From contig NZ_CP028904.1 of NCBI RefSeq assembly GCF_001639105.2, forward strand, positions 17,769 to 81,768: 64,000 nucleotides of DNA, read 5' to 3'. Each line of letters starts with the position of its first letter. The first letter of the stretch is position 1. The notes beneath the pieces were generated by a model that worked only from the letters and a program-made list of their open reading frames with translations, did not search any database and had not been told where the DNA came from. Below are positions 17,757 to 27,100 of this stretch, in pieces. This DNA comes from Azospirillum humicireducens. GTDB taxonomy: Bacteria > Pseudomonadota > Alphaproteobacteria > Azospirillales > Azospirillaceae. Made by a program: the position numbers and the translations under genes.

Positions 17757-19418
17757 TCAGCCCTCCGTTCCGGTGGCGGGTTCGGCCTGGTAGGCCTGCT
17801 TCAGCATCTCGCGCAGCACCTTGCGGCTGACCTTGCCGACGCCGGTCTCCGGAAAGCGGTCGAGAAAAAGGAACTGATCGGGAATCTTGTAGGCGGCGAT
17901 CCCCTTCGAACGCAGATGGCGGGTCAGCGCCAACGGCTTCAGCCCGGCATCGCGGAGGATGACGAAGGCACAGATCCGCTCCCCCAGTTCGGGATCGGGC
18001 AGTCCGACCACGGCGGCGTCGTGGACCCCCTCATGGGCGAGCAGCAGATTCTCAACCTCCTCGGGCGACAGCTTCTCGCCGCCCCGGTTGATCTGGTCCT
18101 TGTCGCGCCCGGACAGGATCAGCGACCCGTCCTCCATCACCCGGACGATGTCGCCGGTCCGGTAGAATCCGTCTGGCGTGAAGGCGACTTCATTGTGCTC
18201 GGGGATGCGGTAGTAGCCGCGGATCGTATAGGGACCGCGGGTCAGGAGCTGTCCCGGCTCTCCCGGCGGAACGTCGTTGCCGGCCTCGTCGACGACGCGG
18301 ACCTCGTCGCCCGGCGACATCGGCCGCCCCTGGGTCAGGGCGACGGTCTCGTCGTCGTCGTCCAGCCCGGTATAGCAGATCAGCCCCTCCGCCATGCCGA
18401 ACACCTGCTGGAGCCGGCATCCCAGAGCCGGGCGGACGCGGCGGGCTGCCTCGCTGGCCAGCTTGGCGCCGCCGACCTGGAGGGTCCGCAGGCTCGACCG
18501 GTCGCGCTCCGACTCCGGGGCCGCCTGCATCCACAGCAGCGCCAGCGGCGGCACCAGAGAGGTGATGGTCACACGATGCCGCTCGATCAGGGCGAAGCCG
18601 GTCTCCGGTCCGGGATCGGGCGCCAGTACCGCCGTGCCGCCCGAAACCAGCGTCCCCATCACGCCGGGGCAGGCGAAGGGGAAATTGTGGGCGACCGGCA
18701 GGGCGCAGAGATAGACGGTGCCGCCGTCCATCCCGCTGGCCCGCGCCGCGGTGGCGATGTTGTAGAGATACTCGTCGTGGCGGCGAGGGATCAGCTTCGG
18801 CACGCCGGTGGTGCCGCCGGAAATCTGGAAGACAGCCACGTCGCCGGCGGCGGCGGCGTCCGGCGGGACCGGCCCGCTCCAGGTGCGCAGCGAGTCCAGC
18901 GGCGTGAACTCCTCCGCCGCGCCGTCGATCACGACATGGATCAGATCGGGGGCTTCCGCCCGCACCTCCCGCGCCAGGGCGCGGTGGTCGAAGCCGTTCA
19001 GCCGGTCGGCGGTGACGAACAGCTTCGCTCGCGTGAAGGCGCAGAAGCGGCCGATCTCCAGCCGCCGGTGGGAGGGCAGGGCGAGGACCGGGACGACCCC
19101 CAGCCGGGTCAGCGCCAGCACAGTCTCGACGAAGGCGACGCCGTTGGGAAGCTGGACCACCGCGCGGTCGCCCCGGACGAGCCCGAGCGCCGCGAAAGCG
19201 CCGGCCAACATCTCTGCCCGGCGGCCGAGCTCGGCGTAGGAAAGCTGGATTTCGCCTTCGATCAGCGCGGTCTTCGCGCCGTGCCGGGCGGCGAGACGGG
19301 CCAGCGTGCCGGCGAAAGTCTCGTCGCCCCAATATCCTGCGGCGCGGTAGCGGTCGCGGTCAGCCTCCGGCCAGCCGGGGCAGTCGGCGTTCAGCGCGGC
19401 GTGCTCGTCGATGTGCAT
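17757..19418 (-). CDS. Salicyl-AMP ligase (PchD/YbtE/EntE-like)
   Basis: A 553-residue stand-alone adenylating enzyme of the aryl-acid subfamily. Visible motifs are the P-loop SGGTTGVPKLIPR, GMAEGLICYTG (A5 region), YRTGDIVR (A7), GRDKDQINRGGEKLSPEEVE (A8) and the C-terminal Lys in GVGKVSRK (A10). It activates salicylate with ATP and loads it on the ArCP domain encoded two genes downstream. The TGL block after GMAEG and the adjacent salicylate-forming genes favour salicylate over 2,3-dihydroxybenzoate; no 2,3-dihydro-DHB dehydrogenase or isochorismatase gene is present to make the latter. Confidence 0.92.
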   Translation of the reverse strand: MHIDEHAALNADCPGWPEADRDRYRAAGYWGDETFAGTLARLAARHGAKTALIEGEIQLSYAELGRRAEMLAGAFAALGLVRGDRAVVQLPNGVAFVETVLALTRLGVVPVLALPSHRRLEIGRFCAFTRAKLFVTADRLNGFDHRALAREVRAEAPDLIHVVIDGAAEEFTPLDSLRTWSGPVPPDAAAAGDVAVFQISGGTTGVPKLIPRRHDEYLYNIATAARASGMDGGTVYLCALPVAHNFPFACPGVMGTLVSGGTAVLAPDPGPETGFALIERHRVTITSLVPPLALLWMQAAPESERDRSSLRTLQVGGAKLASEAARRVRPALGCRLQQVFGMAEGLICYTGLDDDDETVALTQGRPMSPGDEVRVVDEAGNDVPPGEPGQLLTRGPYTIRGYYRIPEHNEVAFTPDGFYRTGDIVRVMEDGSLILSGRDKDQINRGGEKLSPEEVENLLLAHEGVHDAAVVGLPDPELGERICAFVILRDAGLKPLALTRHLRSKGIAAYKIPDQFLFLDRFPETGVGKVSRKVLREMLKQAYQAEPATGTEG

Positions 19419-19455
19419 GACGGTCCTGTATGGGATGGGAGCGGTAACGGTATGG

Positions 19456-20685
19456 TCAGAAGCCCGGCGCGGTCGGCTCCGCCGCGGACAACCCCAGCGC
19501 CGTCAACATGGTCTTGAGCTTGGTCGCGGTCTCCTCCAGCTCGGCCTCGGGCCGGGAACCGTCGACGATGCCTGCCCCGGCGAACAGCCGGGCGCGGTTG
19601 CCGCGGATTTCGGCGCAGCGCAGTGAGACCGCCCATTCGCCGTCGCCCGCGGCATCGCACCAGCCGACCATGCCGGCGTAGAGGCCGCGGTCGAAGCCCT
19701 CCAGTTCGGCGATGGCGGCAACGGCCCCGGCGGTCGGTGTGCCCCCGACCGCCGGGGTCGGATGCAGGGCGAGCGCCATGTCCAGCGCGCTGGCCCAGGG
19801 TGCGCGCAGTTCACCGACGATGGGGGTGGAGAGATGGATGATCGGCCCGGCGGCGACCACGCCGGGCGTGGCGGGAAGCTCGATGGTCCGGCAGAAGGGG
19901 CGCAGAGTCTCGACGACGGCGTGGGCGGCGAAAGCGTGCTCGTGCCGATCCTTCCCGGAGGCGAGCAGCCGTTCGATGCGGCGCGCGTTCTCCGCCGGAT
20001 CGGGGCTGGCGGCGATGGAGCCGGCCAGCGGGTTGGCGAAGACCCGCCCGCCCGCCTTGCGCACCAGCAGCTCCGGGCTGGCGCCGAGGAAGACGCCGGC
20101 TTCCCGCCCGTCCTCTGCCGGGAGGGGGACCGAGTAGAGGAGGCTTCCGGGGTGGCGGCGGATCAGGGCGGTCAGGACCCGGCAGGGGTCGATGGGATCG
20201 GCAACCTCCAGATCGAGACTGCGGGCAAGCACCAGCTTGGCGAGCTCGCCATCCGCGATGCGGGCCAGCCCGTTCTCCACAGCCCGCCGGTAGCCGTCGG
20301 GGTCGGGCCGCGGATGACTGCGCAGCAGGCGGGGGGGCGCCGGCGGTCCGGGGAGCCGCTGCAGCGCGGCCTGCCAGCAGGCGGGGGACAGCCGGTCCAG
20401 GCGGCGCGGCACGACCAGCCGGCTCCGGCCGGACGGGTCGAACGGGATGGCGCCCATCACGACCGGCGCGCGCCCGGCGCGCCGGGCGGCCTCCAGCAGG
20501 TGGGCGACGCGGCGGGCCGGATCGGGATCCGTTTCAGCGGGTCCGGCCTGATCGCCGATTCCCTGCCCGACGAGGCGCTCCGAGGGCGACAGGAAGACCA
20601 CGGAGTCAGCGAGATCGGCCGCGCCGGCGAGTGGAGCCAACGGGTCGTGGCCGGCCAGCGGGGCCATTGTCAGGAGATGCGTCAT
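19456..20685 (-). CDS. Isochorismate synthase (PchA/EntC-like)
   Basis: A 409-residue chorismate-binding enzyme. The C-terminal two thirds carry the MST-family signature blocks KLVLARSLDLEV, GASPELLVR, PLAGSIA, HPTPAVGGTP, FDRGLYAGMVGW and FAGAGIVDGSRPEAE, with the acidic residues for Mg2+. The separate lyase gene (17324-17755) makes isochorismate synthase, rather than a bifunctional salicylate synthase of the YbtS/Irp9 type, the best call. Its start overlaps the stop of the preceding NRPS gene by 4 bp. Confidence 0.92.
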   Translation of the reverse strand: MTHLLTMAPLAGHDPLAPLAGAADLADSVVFLSPSERLVGQGIGDQAGPAETDPDPARRVAHLLEAARRAGRAPVVMGAIPFDPSGRSRLVVPRRLDRLSPACWQAALQRLPGPPAPPRLLRSHPRPDPDGYRRAVENGLARIADGELAKLVLARSLDLEVADPIDPCRVLTALIRRHPGSLLYSVPLPAEDGREAGVFLGASPELLVRKAGGRVFANPLAGSIAASPDPAENARRIERLLASGKDRHEHAFAAHAVVETLRPFCRTIELPATPGVVAAGPIIHLSTPIVGELRAPWASALDMALALHPTPAVGGTPTAGAVAAIAELEGFDRGLYAGMVGWCDAAGDGEWAVSLRCAEIRGNRARLFAGAGIVDGSRPEAELEETATKLKTMLTALGLSAAEPTAPGF

Positions 20686-23600
20686 CGCGCGGTGTCCGGG
20701 GTTCGGTTGACGTCGACTCCGGCGGGGGGAAGCGTCCGGATGTGAGCCTCCAGCGCCGCCAGCGTGCTGTGGACGAACAGGTCGGTGACGTGCAGGTCGA
20801 TCCCCAACTCGTTGCGGATGCGCGCATGCGCCTCGACCAGAGCCAGGGAGGTGGCGCCCAGTTCGAAGAAGCCGGCGTCCGGCGGCAGCGACCGGCCTCC
20901 GCCGATGGCGTGGAGAAGGATGTCGCGAAGGGCGGCACGCGGCCCGGCCGGCATGGACGGGATGGCGCCCCGCCCGTCCCGATCGGGCGGCGGTTCGGAT
21001 TGTGGATCGGGCAGGAGGGCCGTCAGCGCACGCTGGTCGATCTTGCCGTTGGCCGAGAGCGGAAGTGCCGCGTGGACGCCGATGCGGCGCGGAACCATGT
21101 AGCCCGGCAGCAGATTGCGGCAGTGTGCCCGCAGGTCCGCCTCGGTCGGGGCGCTGCCCTCCGTCCGGGCGATATGGGCGACCAGCTGGCCGCCGCTGCT
21201 CCGCTCCCCTTCGCCGCAGGAGGCGGTCACGCCCTGGATCAGGGCGGCGGCGCGCGCCACGGCCGGGTGGCGTTCGAGCGCATGGACGATCTCGCCCAGC
21301 TCGATCCGGTGGCCGCCGAGCTTCACCTGCCCATCCTCGCGTCCCAGGAACTCCAGTGTTCCGTCCGGCCAGAAGCGGCCGAGGTCACCGGTGCGGTAGA
21401 GCCGTCCGCCGCGGTCCGGCGCCTCGATGAAGGCGGCGGCGGTCCTGTCCGGATCGCCCCAATAGCCGGATGCCAGCCCCAGCCCGCCGATGTGCAGTTC
21501 GCCGGTCACGAGGTCGGGGCGGTCGGCGCCGTACCGGTCCAGCACACGGTAATGCTGGTGGCGCAACGGTAGTCCGTAGGGGACGGAGGTCCAATGGTCC
21601 GGCACCTCGTCCACCGCCTGCCAGTTCGACCAGATGGCGGCCTCGGTCGCGCCGCCAAGCGCCACCAGCCTTGCGCCGGGCGCCAGCGCGCGCAGCCGGC
21701 CGCACAGGCCGAGCGGCACCCAATCGCCGCTGACCAGCGCCAGCCGCAGCCCGGCAGGCGGCGCGGTTCCGGCGCCGCCGCACCACACCAGCAGCATGTC
21801 GAGCAGCGTGGGCACCGAGTTCCACACCGTCACGCCATGGGCGGCCATCAGGCGGTGCCAATGCTCGGGGTTGCGCTCCTGTCCCGGATCGGGAAGCACC
21901 AGAGCCGCGCCTGCGGCGAGCGGGGCGAACAGATCGTAGACCGACAGGTCGAAACTCAGCGCCGACAGGGCGAAGACCCGGTCGTCCGGCCCCATGCCGA
22001 AACGAGAGGCCATGTCGTCCAGCGTGTTGTGCACCGCCCCGTGGGTCATCGTGACGCCCTTGGGGATGCCGGTCGATCCCGAGGTGAAGATGACATAGGC
22101 CACCTCGCCGGGGCCGGTCGGCGCACGTTCCGCTGCCAATTCGGCCAACGGGGCATCGGGCATCGGGTCGCCCAGGGAGATGGGCAGGTCGGGCGTGCCG
22201 TCCCCGGCCGGCTGTGCGCCGTCCGCCGCGACGATCCGCACCGCCGGCCGCACCTGTTCCAGCATCGGCGCGACGCGCGCTGCCGGCAGGTCGGGCGCGA
22301 TGGGCACAAATGCGGCACCGGCATGCAGCGCCGCCAGCACGGCGACCGCCTGCAACGGCCCCTTGTCGAGCTGGACCGCAACCCGATCCCCCGGCCGCAC
22401 CCCGGCGTCGCGCAGCCTCCGTGCCAGACCGGCGGCGCGACGGGCCAGATCGCCATGGCTGAGCCGCCCGCCGCTCCACAGCAGGGCGTCGGCCTCGGCC
22501 GTGTGGGGAAGGCGGTTCCAGAATGCGCCGGCGAGGCCGTCGGCGGGCGGCGCCGCGGCGGGGGCCGGCCGGTGGATGGCGTCGCGCACCGCCATTTGGG
22601 CGGTCGGCGGTCGGCGGTCAAGCGGACGGTCCCACAGCGTCTCGTCGTCGGCCAGAGCCTCCAGCGTCTGCCTATAGCAGGCGAAGGCGGCGGCCACGGC
22701 GTCGACATCGAGCGCCGTCCGGGCAACGTCCCAGTTGAAGCCGAGCCCCCCCCTCTCCTCGTAGAGCTGATGGTCGAGCGCCACCTGCGGGGTCTGGCTG
22801 ACGCCATGGACCTGTGTCCAGCCCAGCGCGTCGACGGCGTCGGCATCGTCGCCGATCAGCAGGCTGGTAAAGACCACCGGCATCAGCGAGCCGCTGAAAT
22901 CACCCCGCCGCCTCGCCAGTTCGCGCAGCAGATCGACGCCGGAGACGGCGCTGTGTTCGAGCCGCTCCAGCAGGGCGGTCCGGGTCCGCGCGGCCTGCTC
23001 GGCGAACGGCCTGTCCATGCTGCCGAAGCCGAGCAGCGTGGTGTTGGTGAACTCGCCCAGCACCCGCGTGATGTCCGGGTGCAGCGGCGGCCGGTTGAAC
23101 AGGGTCACATTCAGCGCGACATCCTCGTTGCGGCTCCAGCGCGACAGGACATTGGCGAAAACCGTCGCCAGCGCGCTGGTCGGCGTCACGCCGCGGACGC
23201 GGCAGAAGTGCTTCCAGGCATCCCAGCGCGCCTTGGGCAGATGGCCGTGGAGGCGGGTGAAGCGGCCTCGCCCCGCCTCCTCTCCCTCTCCGCCGCCGCT
23301 CCGCCGCGGGGCCGGCAGACTGGGTGCCGGGGGCAGGGCGTCGAGCGCCGCGTCCCAATAGCGCCAGGCGCGCGCCCGCTCGGCTTCCGCGTCTGCCCCC
23401 TGGGCGGCGGTCACCACGTCGCGGAAGGTCAGGGCGGGGGCGGGCGGCTCGGGCTGGCCGTCGAGCATGGCGAACCATTCGCGGAAGAAAAGCTGGCTGC
23501 TCCAGGCGTCGAGCGCGATGAGATCGACGCAGGAATGCAGCCGCACGCGGTCGCCGTCGCGCGTCCAGTGCAGGTCGAACAGCGGCCAATGGCCAGGATC

Positions 23601-24152
23601 GCGGACCTTCTCGCCGATCTCCCGCCGCAGGCCGGCAATCCGTCCGGCCCGCTCTGCCTCGGGCAAACCGGTCATGTCGGTGACGGGGATGCGGTAGGTC
23701 GGCACCGTTTCCAGCACCACCTGCTGCCCGCCGGGCCGCAGCACGGTCCGCAGCATCGGATGGCGGGCGATCACCCGGTTCAGGCACTCCTCTGCGTGGG
23801 CGAAATCCACGCCCCTGCGTCCAGGCAGGCGCTCGAACTCGATGTAGCTGTTGGCGGCGACCCCGCCGAGGTCGAGCGCGTCTGAACGGCCGACCAGATA
23901 GGCCTGCTGGATCGGCGTCTGCGGGAAGGGAGCATGGCGGTTGTCGGGATCGGCGCGCAGGCCGGGCGCTGCGGCTCCATCCGCTTCGCCCGCACTGAAC
24001 CGATCGATCAGTGCCTGCCTGTGCGCCTGGACCCGTGCCTTCAGGTCGGCGGTCATCGCCCCGGCCGGAGCCTTAAAGCGGAGCTGGCCGCCTTCGATCC
24101 ACAGATGGATCCGGTGGCGCTCGAGCTCGTCGAGCAGCTGAGGGAGGCTCAT
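20682..24152 (-). CDS. NRPS module TubC-Cy-A-PCP
   Basis: A 1156-residue protein. Residues 1-50 (MSLPQLLDELERHRIHLWI, then FKAPAGAMT) form a TubC-type N-terminal docking domain. A heterocyclization domain follows with Asp210, Asp215 and Ser218 in the DxxxxDxxS motif, then an A domain whose pocket I read as DLYNLSLI (cysteine), and a carrier domain with Ser1102 in LGATSLAL. No epimerase, methyltransferase or TE domain follows. The ATG at 24152 is chosen because it overlaps the upstream stop by 4 bp (ATGA) and begins the docking domain; the longer frame to 24782 is a shadow. Predicted role: adds and cyclises a cysteine after receiving the chain from a separate protein. Confidence 0.92.
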   Translation of the reverse strand: MSLPQLLDELERHRIHLWIEGGQLRFKAPAGAMTADLKARVQAHRQALIDRFSAGEADGAAAPGLRADPDNRHAPFPQTPIQQAYLVGRSDALDLGGVAANSYIEFERLPGRRGVDFAHAEECLNRVIARHPMLRTVLRPGGQQVVLETVPTYRIPVTDMTGLPEAERAGRIAGLRREIGEKVRDPGHWPLFDLHWTRDGDRVRLHSCVDLIALDAWSSQLFFREWFAMLDGQPEPPAPALTFRDVVTAAQGADAEAERARAWRYWDAALDALPPAPSLPAPRRSGGGEGEEAGRGRFTRLHGHLPKARWDAWKHFCRVRGVTPTSALATVFANVLSRWSRNEDVALNVTLFNRPPLHPDITRVLGEFTNTTLLGFGSMDRPFAEQAARTRTALLERLEHSAVSGVDLLRELARRRGDFSGSLMPVVFTSLLIGDDADAVDALGWTQVHGVSQTPQVALDHQLYEERGGLGFNWDVARTALDVDAVAAAFACYRQTLEALADDETLWDRPLDRRPPTAQMAVRDAIHRPAPAAAPPADGLAGAFWNRLPHTAEADALLWSGGRLSHGDLARRAAGLARRLRDAGVRPGDRVAVQLDKGPLQAVAVLAALHAGAAFVPIAPDLPAARVAPMLEQVRPAVRIVAADGAQPAGDGTPDLPISLGDPMPDAPLAELAAERAPTGPGEVAYVIFTSGSTGIPKGVTMTHGAVHNTLDDMASRFGMGPDDRVFALSALSFDLSVYDLFAPLAAGAALVLPDPGQERNPEHWHRLMAAHGVTVWNSVPTLLDMLLVWCGGAGTAPPAGLRLALVSGDWVPLGLCGRLRALAPGARLVALGGATEAAIWSNWQAVDEVPDHWTSVPYGLPLRHQHYRVLDRYGADRPDLVTGELHIGGLGLASGYWGDPDRTAAAFIEAPDRGGRLYRTGDLGRFWPDGTLEFLGREDGQVKLGGHRIELGEIVHALERHPAVARAAALIQGVTASCGEGERSSGGQLVAHIARTEGSAPTEADLRAHCRNLLPGYMVPRRIGVHAALPLSANGKIDQRALTALLPDPQSEPPPDRDGRGAIPSMPAGPRAALRDILLHAIGGGRSLPPDAGFFELGATSLALVEAHARIRNELGIDLHVTDLFVHSTLAALEAHIRTLPPAGVDVNRTPDTAR

Positions 24153-27100
24153 AGCGTGCCCTCGGTCATGGCCTGCGGCGCATGGCTCTTGGGGGTGGCG
24201 CGCCACGCGGCGGCCTGTTCCGGATCGATCATCCCGCCGACCATCCCGTGCAGATACAGCCGGTCCGGCGGCAACCCGAGCAGGCGCGACAGCTCCTCCG
24301 GCGGCAGGTCGCCGAGCTGGCAGAGGCCGATGTCGGGCAACCCGCGCTCTGCAAATCCGTCCTCCGCCAGTCCGGCGGCGGTCTGTTCGAGAAGCTGGCA
24401 CATGGCGCCGCACTCGATCAGCGCGAAGGGCAGGCTGGCGCCCTCGTAGAGCGGAAGGATGCGGTCGAGCGCCGCGGCGAAGACGATCAGGAACCGGCCT
24501 TGGCCGACCCAGTCGCGGTTGCCGGCGCTGAGCCGTCCGAGGTCGGGGATCCGCTCCGGCGCCGAACAGGCGACCAGACGGTGGCTTTCCGGGTCGTACC
24601 AGTAGCCGCCGCCCGCCAACCCCTCGACCCGACCATCGGGAATCAGCAGGTAGGTTTCCACCGGGTAGAGGCCGCCGGCCGAGGCGTATTGGAAGCGCTC
24701 CTCCCCATCGGCATGGTGGCGGCGCAGCGCGCCGAGCAGCAGGCCGAGTGCATCCAGCGGCAGCACGCCGTCGTGGAAGCATCGCCAGCTCCGCCGGTTC
24801 GGCTGGGCGATCGGGACGTCATCCCGGTCGAGGGGGACGGACTCGCCGGAAAAGACCGGACGGGCCAGCCCGTTCTTGAACAGCCGCCGCGCCACCGGAT
24901 CGGCGATGGCACGGCTGCGGCTCAGCCGGTCGCGCAGGCGGCGCTCGCCGGGCCAGATCGGAGCGTCGGTCCGGTTGGCCGTCAGGCCGCGCACCAGCGC
25001 CACCAGATCGGGCATCGCCACCGCGCGGGCCAGCTCGGTCAGGGCGGGGCGGCAGCCGTATTGGGTTTCGATCCTGTTGGCGAGCGCGATCAGCTCCAGC
25101 GAAGTGGCCCCCAAAGCGACGAGATTGTCGGTCATCGCGACGGCGGGTTGGTTCAGCGTCCGCGCCACCATGTCGAGCACAGCAACCTCCACCGCGTCGC
25201 CGGCCGGCGCCCTGCCGGTGCGCGCTGGTTGGGCCGGCAGCCCGGCGGCCAGCGCCTTGCGGTCGAGCTTGCCGTTGGCCGTCAGCGGCCACGCCTCCAC
25301 GAAGCCCCAATGGGCCGGCAGCATGTGGCCGGGCAGCAGGGCGGCAAGATGATCCTGAAGCGACGAAGGGGCGGGCGGCGGCACGGTGGCGCTCTTCACG
25401 AAGGCGGCCAGCCGCGGGTGACGGCCGTCGCCGACCGCGAGGATCTCCGCATCCTCGACGGCGGCGTGGGTCTTCAGGGCGCGGGCGATCTCGCCGGTCT
25501 CGACACGGAAGCCGTTGATCTTGACCTGTCCGTCGGCGCGCCCCTGGAAGACGATCACACCGTCCGTCCGATAGCGGCCGAGGTCGCCGGTGCGGTAGAG
25601 CGGCAGACCGGTCCGCGGATGCGGGAAGAAATGGCGCCGCGTCTTCTCCGGATCGCCGTGGTAGCCGGTGGCGAGCCCGTCGCCGGCGATGAACAGATCG
25701 CCGGTCTTGCCGGGGGGGCAGAGCGACAGCGCCTTGTCCAGAACGAAGACCTGCTGGCGGCCGAGCCCCCGGCCATAGGGAATGCTGGTCCAATCCGGGT
25801 CGACGGAGTCGATGGGGTGAGCGATAGACCAGATGGCTGCTTCGGTGGCCCCGCCCAGGCTGACGATCCGCGCGGCCGGCCACAGCCGCCATGCCCGCTC
25901 CGGCAGATCGAGCGGGATCCAGTCTCCACTGAGGAGGACGGTGCGCAGCGCCGGGGCCGGGGACGTGCCGCCGACCTCGTGGTAATCCGCCAGCAGGGCG
26001 AACAGGCCCGGCACCGTGTTCCAAAGCGTCACACCGGCCTCGGCGCAGAGCCGGTGCCAGTGGGCCGGGTTGCGCTGTTGATCGGGGTCGGGCAGCGCCA
26101 GCGCCCCGCCGCAGCCGAGCACGCCGAAGACATCATAGACCGACAGGTCGAAATGCAGCTCCGACAGGCCGAGCACGCAATCGTCCCCGCCGATGCCGAA
26201 GCGGCGGCTGACGTCGCGGATGGTGTTGACGGCGGCGGCGTGCGTCACCGTCACGCCCTTGGGCTGTCCGGTCGAGCCGGAGGTGTAGATGATGTAGGCG
26301 CAGTCCTGCGGGCCGGCGCCCTCCAGTGCCGCCAGCCCGGCCGGATCGCCGTCGCCCGTGGCGTCGAGGTCGAGAGAGCGGCCGGCAACGATGTCGCGCA
26401 GGCTTTCAGGCAGCTGGGATTTGTACAGCAGCAGGTCGGGGCGCAGGTCGGCGAGGATCCGCGCCTGCCGCGCGGCCGGCTGGTTGGTGTCCACCGGGAC
26501 ATATGCCGCGCCGGCCAGCGACACCGCCAGACAGGCGGCGATCTGGTCGGGGGATTTCTCCAGCAGCAGGGCGACGGTGGCGCCGCGCCCGAGGCCGCGC
26601 TCCCGCAGGGAGGCAGCGATGCCGGCCACCCGCCGCGCCAGGGCGGTGTGCGTCAGAATGCGGTTGGAGGTGCGGATCGCCGGCCGGTCGCCGCAGCCGG
26701 GCAGCGCTTGCAGCCATGCGTCGGCGAGCCGCGCCTTGCCGTCCTCCGGCCCCGGCGGGACGAGAGGAGGTTCGATCATCGCGGCGTCTGGATCCGGCAT
26801 GGCGGCGGAGGCGCGGTCGATGCGCGACGGATCGTCGGCGAGTTCGGCGATCAACCCGGTGAAGCGGTCGAACAGGTCGCGCGCCACCTCCGGCGCCAGG
26901 GCATTGACCGCCACGTCCCAATTGACCAGCAGCGCCCCTTCCCACTCCATCACCTGATTGTCCAGGATGACCTGCGGGGTTTGCGACAGCGACAGCACCG
27001 GACGGCCCGGCTGCGCCTGGGCGTCGGCGAACAGGCGGGCGTCGTTCTGGCTGAGCGTGCTGGTGAAGACCACCGGCATCAGCGGCCCCTCGAGATGCCC

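Noticed and set aside
19456..20685. Bifunctional salicylate synthase (YbtS/Irp9/MbtI)
   Set aside because: A separate PchB-type lyase is encoded in the same operon, so isochorismate synthase is the simpler call.
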